Positions 41,612-49,309 of a stretch of 50,521 nt of DNA are shown here, in pieces. The position numbers were made by a program, and so were the translations under genes. The notes beneath the pieces are model-generated. The model was not told the DNA's origin. It worked only from the letters and a program-made list of their open reading frames with translations, and searched no databases. Positions within the stretch are counted from its first letter, which is position 1. Every line of letters begins with the position of its first letter. This DNA is from an uncultured Acidimicrobiales bacterium (GTDB lineage: Bacteria > Actinomycetota > Acidimicrobiia > Acidimicrobiales > SHLQ01). Location: positions 1-50,521 of the forward strand of contig CALJDK010000140.1 of the NCBI GenBank assembly GCA_938023735.1. The letters run 5' to 3'.

Positions 41612-42088
41612 TTAGCCCAGGAGTGCGGGCAGTTGCTCGCCGATCTCCTCGGGCGTGACCATTGGAGAGAACCGGGCTTTCACTTCGCCGTCGGCGCCGA
41701 CCAGAAACTTCTCGAAGTTCCAGGTGACATCGGCTGTTTCACCGTCGCCGGGCTGAGCAGCCTTGAGCATGGTGTAGAGCGGCGCCTCGGCATCGCCGTT
41801 GACGTCGATCTTGGAGAACATGGGAAAGTTGACGTCGTAGGTCGAGGTGGCGAACTCGAGAATCTCGGCATCGGAGCCGGGTTCCTGGTTGCCAAATTGG
41901 TTGCAGGGGAAACCGGCAACCGAAAGACCATCAACGTCGTTGTGAAGCGCACGCAGACCTGCGTACTGAGGCGTAAGCCCTCAAGCGCTTGCGACATTCA
42001 CCACCAATACCGCCTGGTCAGCGAACTGGGTGAATGCCACCTCCTCGCCTGTGATGGATTGCATGGTGATTTCTTGAAATGCAGACAT
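41612..42088 (-). CDS. Selenocysteine-containing glutathione peroxidase (in-frame TGA at 41981-41983)
   Basis: Read through one TGA codon, this gives a 158-residue glutathione peroxidase. The N-terminal part [16 protein letters not shown], then VLVVNVASA, then TGA, then GLTPQYAGL matches the family motif N-V-A-S-x-(U/C)-G-L-T-P-Q-Y, so TGA sits exactly at the peroxidatic position (residue 36). Downstream are [14 protein letters not shown] with the conserved Gln and [14 protein letters not shown] with the conserved Trp. No other stop interrupts the frame. A hairpin with a GGUC loop lies 21 nt after the TGA. If TGA were a true stop, only a 35-residue stub would be made. It would reduce H2O2 or lipid peroxides with thiol donors. 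selA/B/C/D genes are not in the window. ATG at 42088; shares a 22-base divergent region with the aldo/keto reductase. Confidence 0.88.
41949..41966 (-). promoter_or_regulatory. Bacterial SECIS-like hairpin (glutathione peroxidase)
   Basis: On the minus strand a 7-bp stem (one U-G wobble) closes a GGUC tetraloop at 41959-41956. There are 21 nt between the TGA and the loop. The apical GCA-GGUC-UGC is the same as the apical part of the E. coli fdhF SECIS that I recall. The wobble pair is a U-G on the minus strand but an A-C mismatch on the plus strand, consistent with the RNA being read from the minus strand. Confidence 0.75.
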
Positions 42089-42110
42089 ACCTGCACCCTA
42101 TGCTCTCGCC

Positions 42111-43070
42111 ATGGATTATCGACGACTCGGATCAAGCGGCCTCAAAGTAAGCGAGCTGTCTTTTGGCTCGTGGGTCACCTTCAACACCCAACTCGACACC
42201 GATCTTGCGGGCAGCTGCATGGAGGCGGCGTGGGACGCTGGCGTGAACTTTTTCGACAACGCCGAGGCCTACGACGCCGGGAAGTCCGAGACGATCATGG
42301 GCGAAGTGTTCGCTCAGGTCGACTGGCCTCGCCACCAGTACGTCATCTCAACAAAGTTCTTCTTTGGGATTCACGACGGCCCCAACACGCGCGAGACCCT
42401 GAACCGCAAGTACCTCTGCCAGGCCATCGAGGGATCACTCGATCGGCTGCAACTCGACTATGTCGACATTGCCTTCTGTCACCGCTGCGACCCCGACACC
42501 CCGATGGAAGAGATCGTGTGGGCCATGCACGACATGGTCGACCGTGGGCAGGCCACCTACTGGGGCACGTCGATGTGGACTGCGGCCGAACTTCGCGAGG
42601 CCCACGCCGTTGCCGACCGACTCGGCCTTCGCAAGCCGGTAACCGAACAGTCCGAATACAGCCTGCTTCGACGCCGGTTCGTCGAAGAAGAATACGCCCC
42701 GCTTTACGACGAAATCGGCTTGGGAAACACCACGTGGAGTCCCCTGGCTTCGGGCCTCCTCACCGGGAAGTACCTCGACGGGATTCCCGACGACAGTCGT
42801 CTGGCCCTGTCCGGCTACGACTGGCTCAGCGACGCCCTGAAGATCGACGAAAACATGGCCAAGGTGCGCAAGTTGGCGCCCATCGCGGATGACCTCGGTT
42901 GCTCGATGGCACAGCTGGCCCTGGCCTGGTGCCTCAAAAATCCTCACGTTTCAACCGTCATAACCGGAGCGAGTCGTCCGTCGCAGGTCACCGAAAACAT
43001 GGCAGCACTCGACGTGGTCGAGGCGCTCGACGAAACAACGATGGGCCGAATCGAACAGGCCGTTGCCTAG
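42111..43070 (+). CDS. Aldo/keto reductase (Kv-beta/YghZ-like branch)
   Basis: A 319-residue NADPH-dependent oxidoreductase with the AKR TIM barrel. [24 protein letters not shown] is the first strand region. [14 protein letters not shown] [13 protein letters not shown] carries the catalytic D and Y (D-x-A-x-x-Y). [10 protein letters not shown] holds the Lys, and [18 protein letters not shown] the His of the tetrad region, where H-x-x-D is typical of the Kv-beta-like group. [16 protein letters not shown] is the NADP phosphate-binding loop. ATG at 42111. The 22-base gap to the divergently transcribed selenoprotein GPx suggests shared regulation. Its stop overlaps the GTG of the next gene. Confidence 0.9.
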   Translation: MDYRRLGSSGLKVSELSFGSWVTFNTQLDTDLAGSCMEAAWDAGVNFFDNAEAYDAGKSETIMGEVFAQVDWPRHQYVISTKFFFGIHDGPNTRETLNRKYLCQAIEGSLDRLQLDYVDIAFCHRCDPDTPMEEIVWAMHDMVDRGQATYWGTSMWTAAELREAHAVADRLGLRKPVTEQSEYSLLRRRFVEEEYAPLYDEIGLGNTTWSPLASGLLTGKYLDGIPDDSRLALSGYDWLSDALKIDENMAKVRKLAPIADDLGCSMAQLALAWCLKNPHVSTVITGASRPSQVTENMAALDVVEALDETTMGRIEQAVA

Positions 43071-43570
43071 TGGGCACCAACGAGCGATCCAGAATCGAAA
43101 TGTCCGACGACGAGGTAGCGGCCTTTGTCGAGCAATCGCGCACCGCCACCATGGCCACCATCGGCGTATCGGGAGCGCCACATCTGGTCGCCATGTGGTA
43201 CGCCGTGATCGATGGCCAGATCTGGTTCGAAACCAAGGCCAAGGCCCAGAAAGTGGTGAATCTGCGCAGATCCGCAGCGATGACCGTCATGATCGAGGAC
43301 GGGAACACCTATGACAGTCTTCGGGGCGTCTCGCTCGACGGACACGGCCAAATCATCGACGACGCCGATCAGCTCTGGCAGGTTGGCGTGAGCATTTGGG
43401 AGCGCTATACCGGCCCCTACACCGACGACGCGGCACCCTTTGTCGAGATGATGCTCAACAAACGGGTGGCGGTTCGTTTCGACGTAGATCGGGTGCGATC
43501 GTGGGATCACACCAAGCTAGGAATGAATCCGATTCCCCTCGGCGGAACCACCGCCGAATATCTGGCCTGA
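43070..43570 (+). CDS. PPOX-class (FMN/F420-binding) flavoprotein
   Basis: A 166-residue split-barrel protein of the pyridoxamine 5'-phosphate oxidase-like superfamily. MSDDEVAAFVEQSRTATMATIGVSGAPHLVAMWYAV is the N-terminal half, with the T-A-T-M-A-T-I-G-x-x-G-x-P-H strand pair. IWFETKAKAQKVVNLRRSAAMTVMIEDG matches the K-x-x-N-L-x-x-x-P-x-x-x-x-x-V-x-x-G pattern, and VAVRFDVDRVRSWDHTKLG is the C-terminal strand. Actinobacterial relatives bind F420 or FMN and reduce enones, quinones or biliverdin; the cofactor cannot be decided here. The GTG at 43070 overlaps the AKR stop by one base (TAGTG), which links the two; ATG at 43100 is an alternative start. Confidence 0.87.
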   Translation: MGTNERSRIEMSDDEVAAFVEQSRTATMATIGVSGAPHLVAMWYAVIDGQIWFETKAKAQKVVNLRRSAAMTVMIEDGNTYDSLRGVSLDGHGQIIDDADQLWQVGVSIWERYTGPYTDDAAPFVEMMLNKRVAVRFDVDRVRSWDHTKLGMNPIPLGGTTAEYLA

Positions 43571-43610
43571 CCAGCGTAAAGTCAACGTTCTACCGTGTCG
43601 ATACACGAGT

Positions 43611-46100
43611 GTGCAGAAAACCGGAGACGTTCGACTAGCGATATCGCACCTGTCGGGCGATCCTGCACTGATCGACACGGTCCGAATCGCCAGTCGGCTC
43701 ACGAAAGCCGAGGTCGAGGTTGCAATCTTTACCGGCGACCGTGCCGTGGTTGTGGCCTCGCTTGGGAACTCGTTGAATCAGCCCCGACTTCTGCGCCCCA
43801 CCGAACTGCTGATTGCCGACGGTGACCGTGGCTATCAAGTAGGCGAGCGTTTCTCCAGTTTCCCGATTCGTACCGAAGCTGGCGAAGCGATCGGAGCGCT
43901 GACGGTAGACAACGCATGCGAGTCGATGGACGCCGACGTCATGCATGGACTTGCCCGCCTGTGTGGCGCACGCGTGAGCCAGGTGGTGGCCTCATCGGCC
44001 GACAACGATGTCTTCGCCGACATCTTGTTGCAGTCGCTGCGAGACGCAGTGGTTGTTATCGATGAGGCGTTCGAGATCATCTTCGCAAATAGGGCGGTTG
44101 CAGGCCTTCTAGGGTTGAACCCGGCCGAACTTGTGGGAACCAACGTTGTCGACCTTGTGCACCCCGAGGATCTCGATTCGGCCATTTCCTCTCTGGCCAA
44201 ACTGTCTGGCGGCGACGAGGTGTACCGGCTTGTGGTTCGGGCCAAAAAGAGCGATGGCGGATACAACCGACTCGACGTAACCGGCCGCGATCTCACCGCA
44301 GACCCCCGAGTCAAAGGCATCGTGTTGTCGCTGCGCGACGGCAACTATGACAAAGAGGTCGCCAACACCCTCAGCCGCAACGAACGTTTGTCGAAGGCCA
44401 TCGTTGAACAGCTTCAGGATGGCATCATCGCTACCGACGCTCTTGGCGCACTGTTGGTTGTGAACGACTCGGCCCGCCGGATGCTTGGACTCGACAAGGA
44501 TGTCCCGGCAGCCGTGCTCAAGCTCGACGAGATGAAGTTCCTCGACGCAACCGGGCATCTCATGCAGGGCATTGCCCACCCGGTCCGTCGAGTTTTGTCG
44601 GGACAACAGATCAATGGGCTTGAGATGGCCACCATCTCCGACTCGGTGTACCGAAACCTCGTGGCTTCCGGCCGTCCTGTGCTGGGCAATGACGGGGAAA
44701 CGATCGGCACGGTCCTCGGCCTTCACGACGTGACCGAGGCCAAGAAGACCGAACGAGAATTCCGGGTTCGCTCGCTACACGATCAACTCACGGGTCTGCC
44801 GAACCGGCGCAAGATGGAAGAACGGCTTGCCCTCTACACCAAAGAAAACCAAAGCACGGTGGTCACCGCCTGCCTGATGGACCTGGACAACTTCAAACTG
44901 ATCAACGATACGCACGGCCACCGCGTCGGCGACAAAATTCTTCGGGCAGCCACCGAGAAAATTCAGGCTGGTCGGGAAATCACCGATCTCGTCGTTCGCC
45001 TTGGCGGCGACGAGTTTGTGGTGCTCTTTGACTCGAAGACCCCCGAAGAGGCGATGGCGATCGCCAATGCGATCCTCTTGGAGCTACGCAACCCGATCAC
45101 CGTTAGCGGCACCGCTTTCACCCTTACCGGTTCGATCGGCGTCGCTCAGGTGGCAGCGTCGGACGTCGGCTCCGGAAACCTGCTCCGTCACGCTGACCTT
45201 GCGTTGTATTCGGCGAAGGCGCAGGGCCGAAACCGGGCGGCGATTTTCACCCCCGAACTGGCAAACGCCGCCAAGGTGGCCGATAGCCAACGCGAAACGC
45301 TCCGGCGGGCGCTCGATGAGAACGCCTTGGAGATGCACCTCCAACCATTGGTGGACTCAACGAACCATCGTCTCATTGGGTTCGAATCGTTGGCTCGCTG
45401 CCGATGCCGAAACGGCAGCCTCATATCGCCCGGCGGATTTGTCGATGCCGCATCTGGTTCTGGTCTGATCTGGGAGCTCGACAGCAAGGCCTTTGAGCAG
45501 ACCTGTAAGGCGGCAGCAGCAATTGCTCTGGTCGAGAAAGGCTTGAGTGTGGCCTGCAACTTCTCGGGCCTGAGCATCCTGCAACCCGACTTTGTTCCCA
45601 CCATCGAAGATGCGCTTGCTCGGTACGAGTTGGACCCGTCGACGATGTGTATCGAGATCACCGAGAGCGCAGCGTTTGATGCCGGCCCGGTTGCGCTCAG
45701 TGCGCTGCATGCGCTTCATGACCGAGGCATCCGGCTGGCCCTCGACGACTTCGGAACCGGCTACTCGTCACTCTCGCATATTCGCGACCTGCCCCTCTCG
45801 GTAGTGAAGGTTGATCGGAGCTTTGTTGGTCGGCTCAAGCCAGGTTCGACCGAGCACGCCATCTCCAAGGCAATCGTGGCCCTCGCCGCCGATCTCGACC
45901 TGACCGTGGTGGCCGAGGGGGTCGAGACACAGGAGCAACTCGACATCGCCCGTGAGATGGGCTTCAACGTGATTCAGGGTTGGTACTACTCCCCCGCCAG
46001 GTCGCTCTCCGACGTCCTTGCCATGCTGACCGAGCAGGGCGACGACGCGTGGACGGCGGTGCCCGATCACTGGAATCAACGCACCGATCGCGCGGCCTAG
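43611..46100 (+). CDS. GAF/PAS-GGDEF-EAL c-di-GMP signalling protein (cytoplasmic)
   Basis: An 829-residue soluble sensor. Residues 1-135 form a GAF-like domain (VEVAIFTGDRAVVVASLG, FSSFPIRTEAGEAIGALTVDN). Two PAS domains follow (LQSLRDAVVVIDEAFEIIFANRAV and QLQDGIIATDALGALLVVNDSA). The GGDEF domain has LTGLPNRRKMEE, DLDNFKLINDTHGHRVGD and RLGGDEFVVLFD with an intact active site. The EAL domain begins LQPLVDSTNHRLIGFESLARC, so the signature is E-S-L rather than E-A-L. CNFSGLSIL, IEITESAAF, DDFGTGYSSL and VKVDRSFVG and VVAEGVET are otherwise intact. Phosphodiesterase activity is possible but not certain given the ESL. GTG start at 43611. The end overlaps the converging HAD gene at CTAG. Confidence 0.92.
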   Translation: MQKTGDVRLAISHLSGDPALIDTVRIASRLTKAEVEVAIFTGDRAVVVASLGNSLNQPRLLRPTELLIADGDRGYQVGERFSSFPIRTEAGEAIGALTVDNACESMDADVMHGLARLCGARVSQVVASSADNDVFADILLQSLRDAVVVIDEAFEIIFANRAVAGLLGLNPAELVGTNVVDLVHPEDLDSAISSLAKLSGGDEVYRLVVRAKKSDGGYNRLDVTGRDLTADPRVKGIVLSLRDGNYDKEVANTLSRNERLSKAIVEQLQDGIIATDALGALLVVNDSARRMLGLDKDVPAAVLKLDEMKFLDATGHLMQGIAHPVRRVLSGQQINGLEMATISDSVYRNLVASGRPVLGNDGETIGTVLGLHDVTEAKKTEREFRVRSLHDQLTGLPNRRKMEERLALYTKENQSTVVTACLMDLDNFKLINDTHGHRVGDKILRAATEKIQAGREITDLVVRLGGDEFVVLFDSKTPEEAMAIANAILLELRNPITVSGTAFTLTGSIGVAQVAASDVGSGNLLRHADLALYSAKAQGRNRAAIFTPELANAAKVADSQRETLRRALDENALEMHLQPLVDSTNHRLIGFESLARCRCRNGSLISPGGFVDAASGSGLIWELDSKAFEQTCKAAAAIALVEKGLSVACNFSGLSILQPDFVPTIEDALARYELDPSTMCIEITESAAFDAGPVALSALHALHDRGIRLALDDFGTGYSSLSHIRDLPLSVVKVDRSFVGRLKPGSTEHAISKAIVALAADLDLTVVAEGVETQEQLDIAREMGFNVIQGWYYSPARSLSDVLAMLTEQGDDAWTAVPDHWNQRTDRAA

Positions 46101-46816
46101 CGGGTCGGTTTCGAACCGGGAAGCCCGAGGAGTTCTCGGGCCTCGGTGATGGCTGACTCGGCGTCGACGAAGTCGATTGCGGTCATGCCGAGTGCTCGGG
46201 CGCCTTCGGCCATCGCTGGGAAGTCATCGATAAACAGCGCATCGGCTGGGGCCACACCGAGTTCATCGAGTGCATGCATGTACATCGCCGGTTCAGGCTT
46301 GCGGGCGCCAAGTTTCCACGAGTACACCCGCACGTCGAACGGCAGGTCCGCAGGGACAACCCGGTCCCAGGTTTCCTGCCACTCTCGGACATTGTTCGAC
46401 ACCAGCGCGGTCGCAAACCCGGCGGCGTGCACCTCGCGCACAAAGTCGTGCATGACCGAGTTGGCCGTCCATCGGTCGCCAAAGAAAGTGGGTTTGGTGG
46501 GGTCGATGACCAGTTCGATATCGGTTCGTACGTCGCCGAGCGATTCGAAAAACTCCTCGAGCGTTACCTCGCCACGCTCGAGCCGGTTCCCGACCTGGCT
46601 ACCAGTGTTGTCGGTGTTGTCGGTGTTGTTGGTACTTCCAGCACTACCAGTACTGCCGGTATCGCCAGTGTCGGGGGTGTGGTTCGAGAAGATCGGCAGC
46701 AGCACGTCCATCAGGACCTCGGCGTTTGCTCCTGCGGCCAGGGCATCCTCGACCAGGTCGAAGCCGAAGGGGGCGGTTAGCACACCCGCGGCGTCGAAAA
46801 GAACAGCCCTGATCAT
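46097..46816 (-). CDS. HAD-superfamily hydrolase
   Basis: A 239-residue HAD-IA-like hydrolase. Motif I is VLFDAAGVLT: the nucleophile Asp is present but the usual second Asp (D-x-D) is Ala, as in the epoxide-hydrolase/YihX-like branch where that residue also varies. Motif II is ALVSNNVREW, motif III Lys is in GARKPEPAMY, and motif IV is ADALFIDDFPAMAEGARALGM with Asp-Asp. The cap region contains an inserted T-G-D-T-G-S-T-G... run coded by 9-bp tandem repeats (46607-46672), giving about 25 low-complexity residues with no obvious fold. Substrate probably a small phosphorylated or halogenated molecule; unknown. ATG at 46816. It shares CTAG with the stop of the GGDEF gene and is 27 bases from the amidohydrolase gene. 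Confidence 0.87.
   Translation of the reverse strand: MIRAVLFDAAGVLTAPFGFDLVEDALAAGANAEVLMDVLLPIFSNHTPDTGDTGSTGSAGSTNNTDNTDNTGSQVGNRLERGEVTLEEFFESLGDVRTDIELVIDPTKPTFFGDRWTANSVMHDFVREVHAAGFATALVSNNVREWQETWDRVVPADLPFDVRVYSWKLGARKPEPAMYMHALDELGVAPADALFIDDFPAMAEGARALGMTAIDFVDAESAITEARELLGLPGSKPTR
46607..46672 (-). repeat. 9-bp-unit tandem repeat in HAD gene
   Basis: Imperfect copies of GTTGTCGGT and variants in groups of nine bases encode the Asn/Thr/Asp/Gly-rich run within the cap region of the HAD hydrolase. All copies are in frame. Confidence 0.75.
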
Positions 46817-46843
46817 TGGCGAAAGATACTAGGCACGGCGTAC

Positions 46844-47851
46844 CTAGAGCCCGTAGACCCGGCGGGCGGTGCCGGCAAAAAGGTCGGCTTGTTGGCTTTC
46901 GGAGTACTTCGCTGCGATCTTCTTGAGCGCATTCCATAGGACCAGGTACGAAAGCGAGAACCGGTCGACCGGGAAGTTGCTTTCGAACATGCAACGCTCG
47001 GCGCCGAAGCATTCGATGGTGTGGTGATACCAACGAGCCTGGGCTTCGACGAATTCGTCCGACGTCGGTGGTCGGCTGGCCGTGTGCCACCCAAAGCCGT
47101 TGTCGGGCATCGCAAGACCGCCGAGTTTGGCCACCACGTTGGGACGCTCAGCCAGCGCCGCGGTGTCGACTTGCCACTGGGCGAAGATTTCATCGTGCTT
47201 GCCGGCAAACTTGCCGACCCCGATCGGTGTGCCGAAATGGTCGTGCACGATCGTGGTGTCGGGCGCAGCATCGGCGACCTCGGCCAGCTCGGTCAGCTGA
47301 TAGTGGTAGTGCCAGCTGTCGTAGGTGAGGCTGCGTTCGCCGAGTCGTCGGACGCCGGCGTGAAACGCCGGATCCGATGACTTCCCTTCGGGGTAGGCAC
47401 CCGCAATCGTCATGACTTCGGGTTCTACCGCCCGGGCGAGAGCATCGCGGATTCCAACGAATCTGCCTCGAGCAGCCTCGGCGTGAGCATCGAGCACCTC
47501 GTCAAGCTGCGCAGGTTCGAGGGCGAGGTCAGCGTGCGCAACGATGCCTGCGATGGTCGGTGCTTCGGGGTGTGCCTTGCGCATTTCGTCATCGGAGTCG
47601 GCAACAAAGCTGGTTTCGCCGACCGGACGAAGGTGATCGGGACCGTCGGTGCGGTAACCGGCGTGACACTCAATGAACACCGTCTCGGCCACGTTGTGAC
47701 CAACGATAGTGTCGGCCGAAAGCGCGGCAATGCCATAGGGAAGAGCCCCGCCGTCGGGCCACAGGTGATGGTGCGGATCGACAATTTCTCGGCCGGGGTC
47801 GATGACGTCCTCGTCGACTTGGGCAAACCACTCGGCGCTACCTGGTTCCAC
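46844..47851 (-). CDS. Amidohydrolase 2-family protein
   Basis: A 335-residue metal-dependent hydrolase of the amidohydrolase-2 family. IVDPHHHLWPDGG is the first metal motif (D-x-H-x-H), TVFIECHAGY and GIVAHADLALE follow, TTIVHDHFGTPIGV carries the metal-binding His, and MFESNFPVDRFSLSY carries the family S-x-x-P-x-D Asp. Close groups are 2-pyrone-4,6-dicarboxylate lactonases and fuconolactonase-like enzymes; the substrate is uncertain. The GTG at 47851 is chosen because AGGGGAG stands seven bases upstream; a TTG at 47887 would read through this Shine-Dalgarno. It lies 27 bases upstream of the HAD gene on the same strand and probably shares a transcript with it. Confidence 0.88.
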   Translation of the reverse strand: MEPGSAEWFAQVDEDVIDPGREIVDPHHHLWPDGGALPYGIAALSADTIVGHNVAETVFIECHAGYRTDGPDHLRPVGETSFVADSDDEMRKAHPEAPTIAGIVAHADLALEPAQLDEVLDAHAEAARGRFVGIRDALARAVEPEVMTIAGAYPEGKSSDPAFHAGVRRLGERSLTYDSWHYHYQLTELAEVADAAPDTTIVHDHFGTPIGVGKFAGKHDEIFAQWQVDTAALAERPNVVAKLGGLAMPDNGFGWHTASRPPTSDEFVEAQARWYHHTIECFGAERCMFESNFPVDRFSLSYLVLWNALKKIAAKYSESQQADLFAGTARRVYGL

Positions 47852-47977
47852 TGCTCTCTCCCCTAGCGATGAAGACGATGCACGCAATGCGTTGACCGCC
47901 TTGGAAACGTGAACGAACCCTAGCCGTCGAGGTCTGCTGCCAGCGCAGTTGACCGCTGACCAAATCCGAGTCAGGAC

Positions 47978-48469
47978 TTACCAAAGCCGCGCGCGGCGTA
48001 TCTCGGGCGGCTTGGCCGGATCGATAAGGAACTTTCGAGCCCGGTTGGCCCAGATGGCCACCCAGACCTGCGACGCCGTAACCGCCAGACAAACCAGTGC
48101 CGAAATCCAGATCCCGGTATACGCCTGCGACGCTAGTACGAGCACGTCCCAGACGAGCAAGACCATTGCCCACGCAAAGAGTGTTTCGACGTTGGTTCGT
48201 CTCGCAGCAACAAAGTGAGCGGCGACAAGCCCTACCAGGAGCACAGATAGACCCATCGCCACGTACCAACTGGCCGTCGACCAGATTGCGCCGAGATCGC
48301 CTTGCGCGAAATCTTTCGGCCCAATCAATGACAGGAGAAAAATCACCAGAAGTAGCGGCATTACCTTCGCCAGCGACACCATCATTGCCAGATTCTGCAG
48401 AAGCTCAGGCGTCGGCGCGGGACGAAGCGCGACCGATTCGGGCTGAACGGGCTGGTTCGTCTCCATCAT
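47978..48469 (-). CDS. Four-helix hypothetical membrane protein
   Basis: A 163-residue inner-membrane protein of unknown family. After a short Pro/Glu-rich leader (MMETNQPVQPESVALRPAP) there are four hydrophobic segments: MVSLAKVMPLLLVIFLLSLIG, WYVAMGLSVLLVGLVAAHFVA, LFAWAMVLLVWDVLVLASQAY and WISALVCLAVTASQVWVAIW. The C-terminus is Arg/Lys-rich (NRARKFLIDPAKPPEIRRARLW), which puts it in the cytosol by the positive-inside rule. No motif suggests a transport or enzymatic role. ATG at 48469. It lies 126 bases upstream of the amidohydrolase gene start and is divergent from the cyclase. Confidence 0.7.
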   Translation of the reverse strand: MMETNQPVQPESVALRPAPTPELLQNLAMMVSLAKVMPLLLVIFLLSLIGPKDFAQGDLGAIWSTASWYVAMGLSVLLVGLVAAHFVAARRTNVETLFAWAMVLLVWDVLVLASQAYTGIWISALVCLAVTASQVWVAIWANRARKFLIDPAKPPEIRRARLW

Positions 48470-48625
48470 TGGCTCCACGTACCCAGCTGTATCAGCAATG
48501 TCAGGAAAGGTGAAGTGGTGATGCGTGACCGTCCCGTGTTGTTGTGGGTCTTCTGCGGTTTTCGGGCGGATAACGCGGTAGGTAATTGGAGCGATCGCTG
48601 CTCGTCGGTGGTGGATACTGACTGC

Positions 48626-49288
48626 GTGCATATTGACCTGAGCCACCGCATCGTCGACGGAATGGAAACCTACCCGGGACTGCCTGCCCCGGTTATCGGC
48701 ACCCACCTCAGCCGAGAAGCTGCCGAAGAGATCTACGCTCCCGGAGTCACATTCCAGATCGGCCAAATCGACATCTGTACCAACACGGGCACATACCTCG
48801 ACGTACCTTTTCACCGGTTTGCCGACGGCTACGACCTGACCGAACTTGACCTGGTTCGGGTTTCGGCGGTCGAAGCGGTGTGCCTCGATCGCACGGGCGA
48901 GCAGGAAATCGACCTCGCCGACGTCGATCTCTCTGCCTGTCGAGATTGTGCCGTGCTGGTGCGAACCGATCACTCCCAACATTTCGGCACAGCCACGTAC
49001 GCCAACGGTCACCCCTATCTCTCCGCCACTTCGGCCGAGGCACTGGTAGGAGCTGGCGTGGCATGCGTGGGCATCGACTCGCTCAACATCGACAACACCG
49101 AGGGCGGCCAGCGGCCGGTTCACACCACGCTTCTCGGCGCAGGCATCCCCATCATCGAGCACCTCACCAATCTGGCCGAGCTTCCTGAATCGGGCTTCCG
49201 CTTTACGGCCGTGCCGCCGAAGATTGCGGGCGCCGGAACCTTTACGGTTCGGGCCCATGCGACGCTCGAGGTTTCGCCTTCGCTCTAA
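48626..49288 (+). CDS. Cyclase-family protein (kynurenine-formamidase-like fold)
   Basis: A 220-residue member of the putative cyclase family (PF04199 type), related to kynurenine formamidase and isatin hydrolase. IDLSHRIVDGMETYPGLP is the family start. The usual metal-binding H-x-G-T-H-x-D-x-P-x-H is altered to T-N-T-G-T-Y-L-D-V-P-F-H: two His positions are Asn and Tyr, while the Asp and last His remain. CVGIDSLNIDNT and VHTTLLGAGIPIIEHL supply the later conserved D-x-x-S and H-x-x-x-L regions with E. The metal site may thus be weakened or different. GTG at 48626 begins homology; upstream codons lack it. It is followed by the selenocysteine sulfurtransferase after 21 bases, so both may be in one transcript. 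Confidence 0.84.
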   Translation: MHIDLSHRIVDGMETYPGLPAPVIGTHLSREAAEEIYAPGVTFQIGQIDICTNTGTYLDVPFHRFADGYDLTELDLVRVSAVEAVCLDRTGEQEIDLADVDLSACRDCAVLVRTDHSQHFGTATYANGHPYLSATSAEALVGAGVACVGIDSLNIDNTEGGQRPVHTTLLGAGIPIIEHLTNLAELPESGFRFTAVPPKIAGAGTFTVRAHATLEVSPSL

Positions 49289-49309
49289 GCCCGGGCATAG
49301 AGTCCGCGT

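Noticed and set aside
41680..41997. 105-codon minus-strand frame overlapping the glutathione peroxidase.
   Set aside because: Out of frame with the peroxidase and without homology; the selenocysteine reading explains the region better.
47852..47977. Small gene between the amidohydrolase and the four-helix membrane protein.
   Set aside because: No frame with a ribosome binding site and reasonable length was found in these 126 bases.
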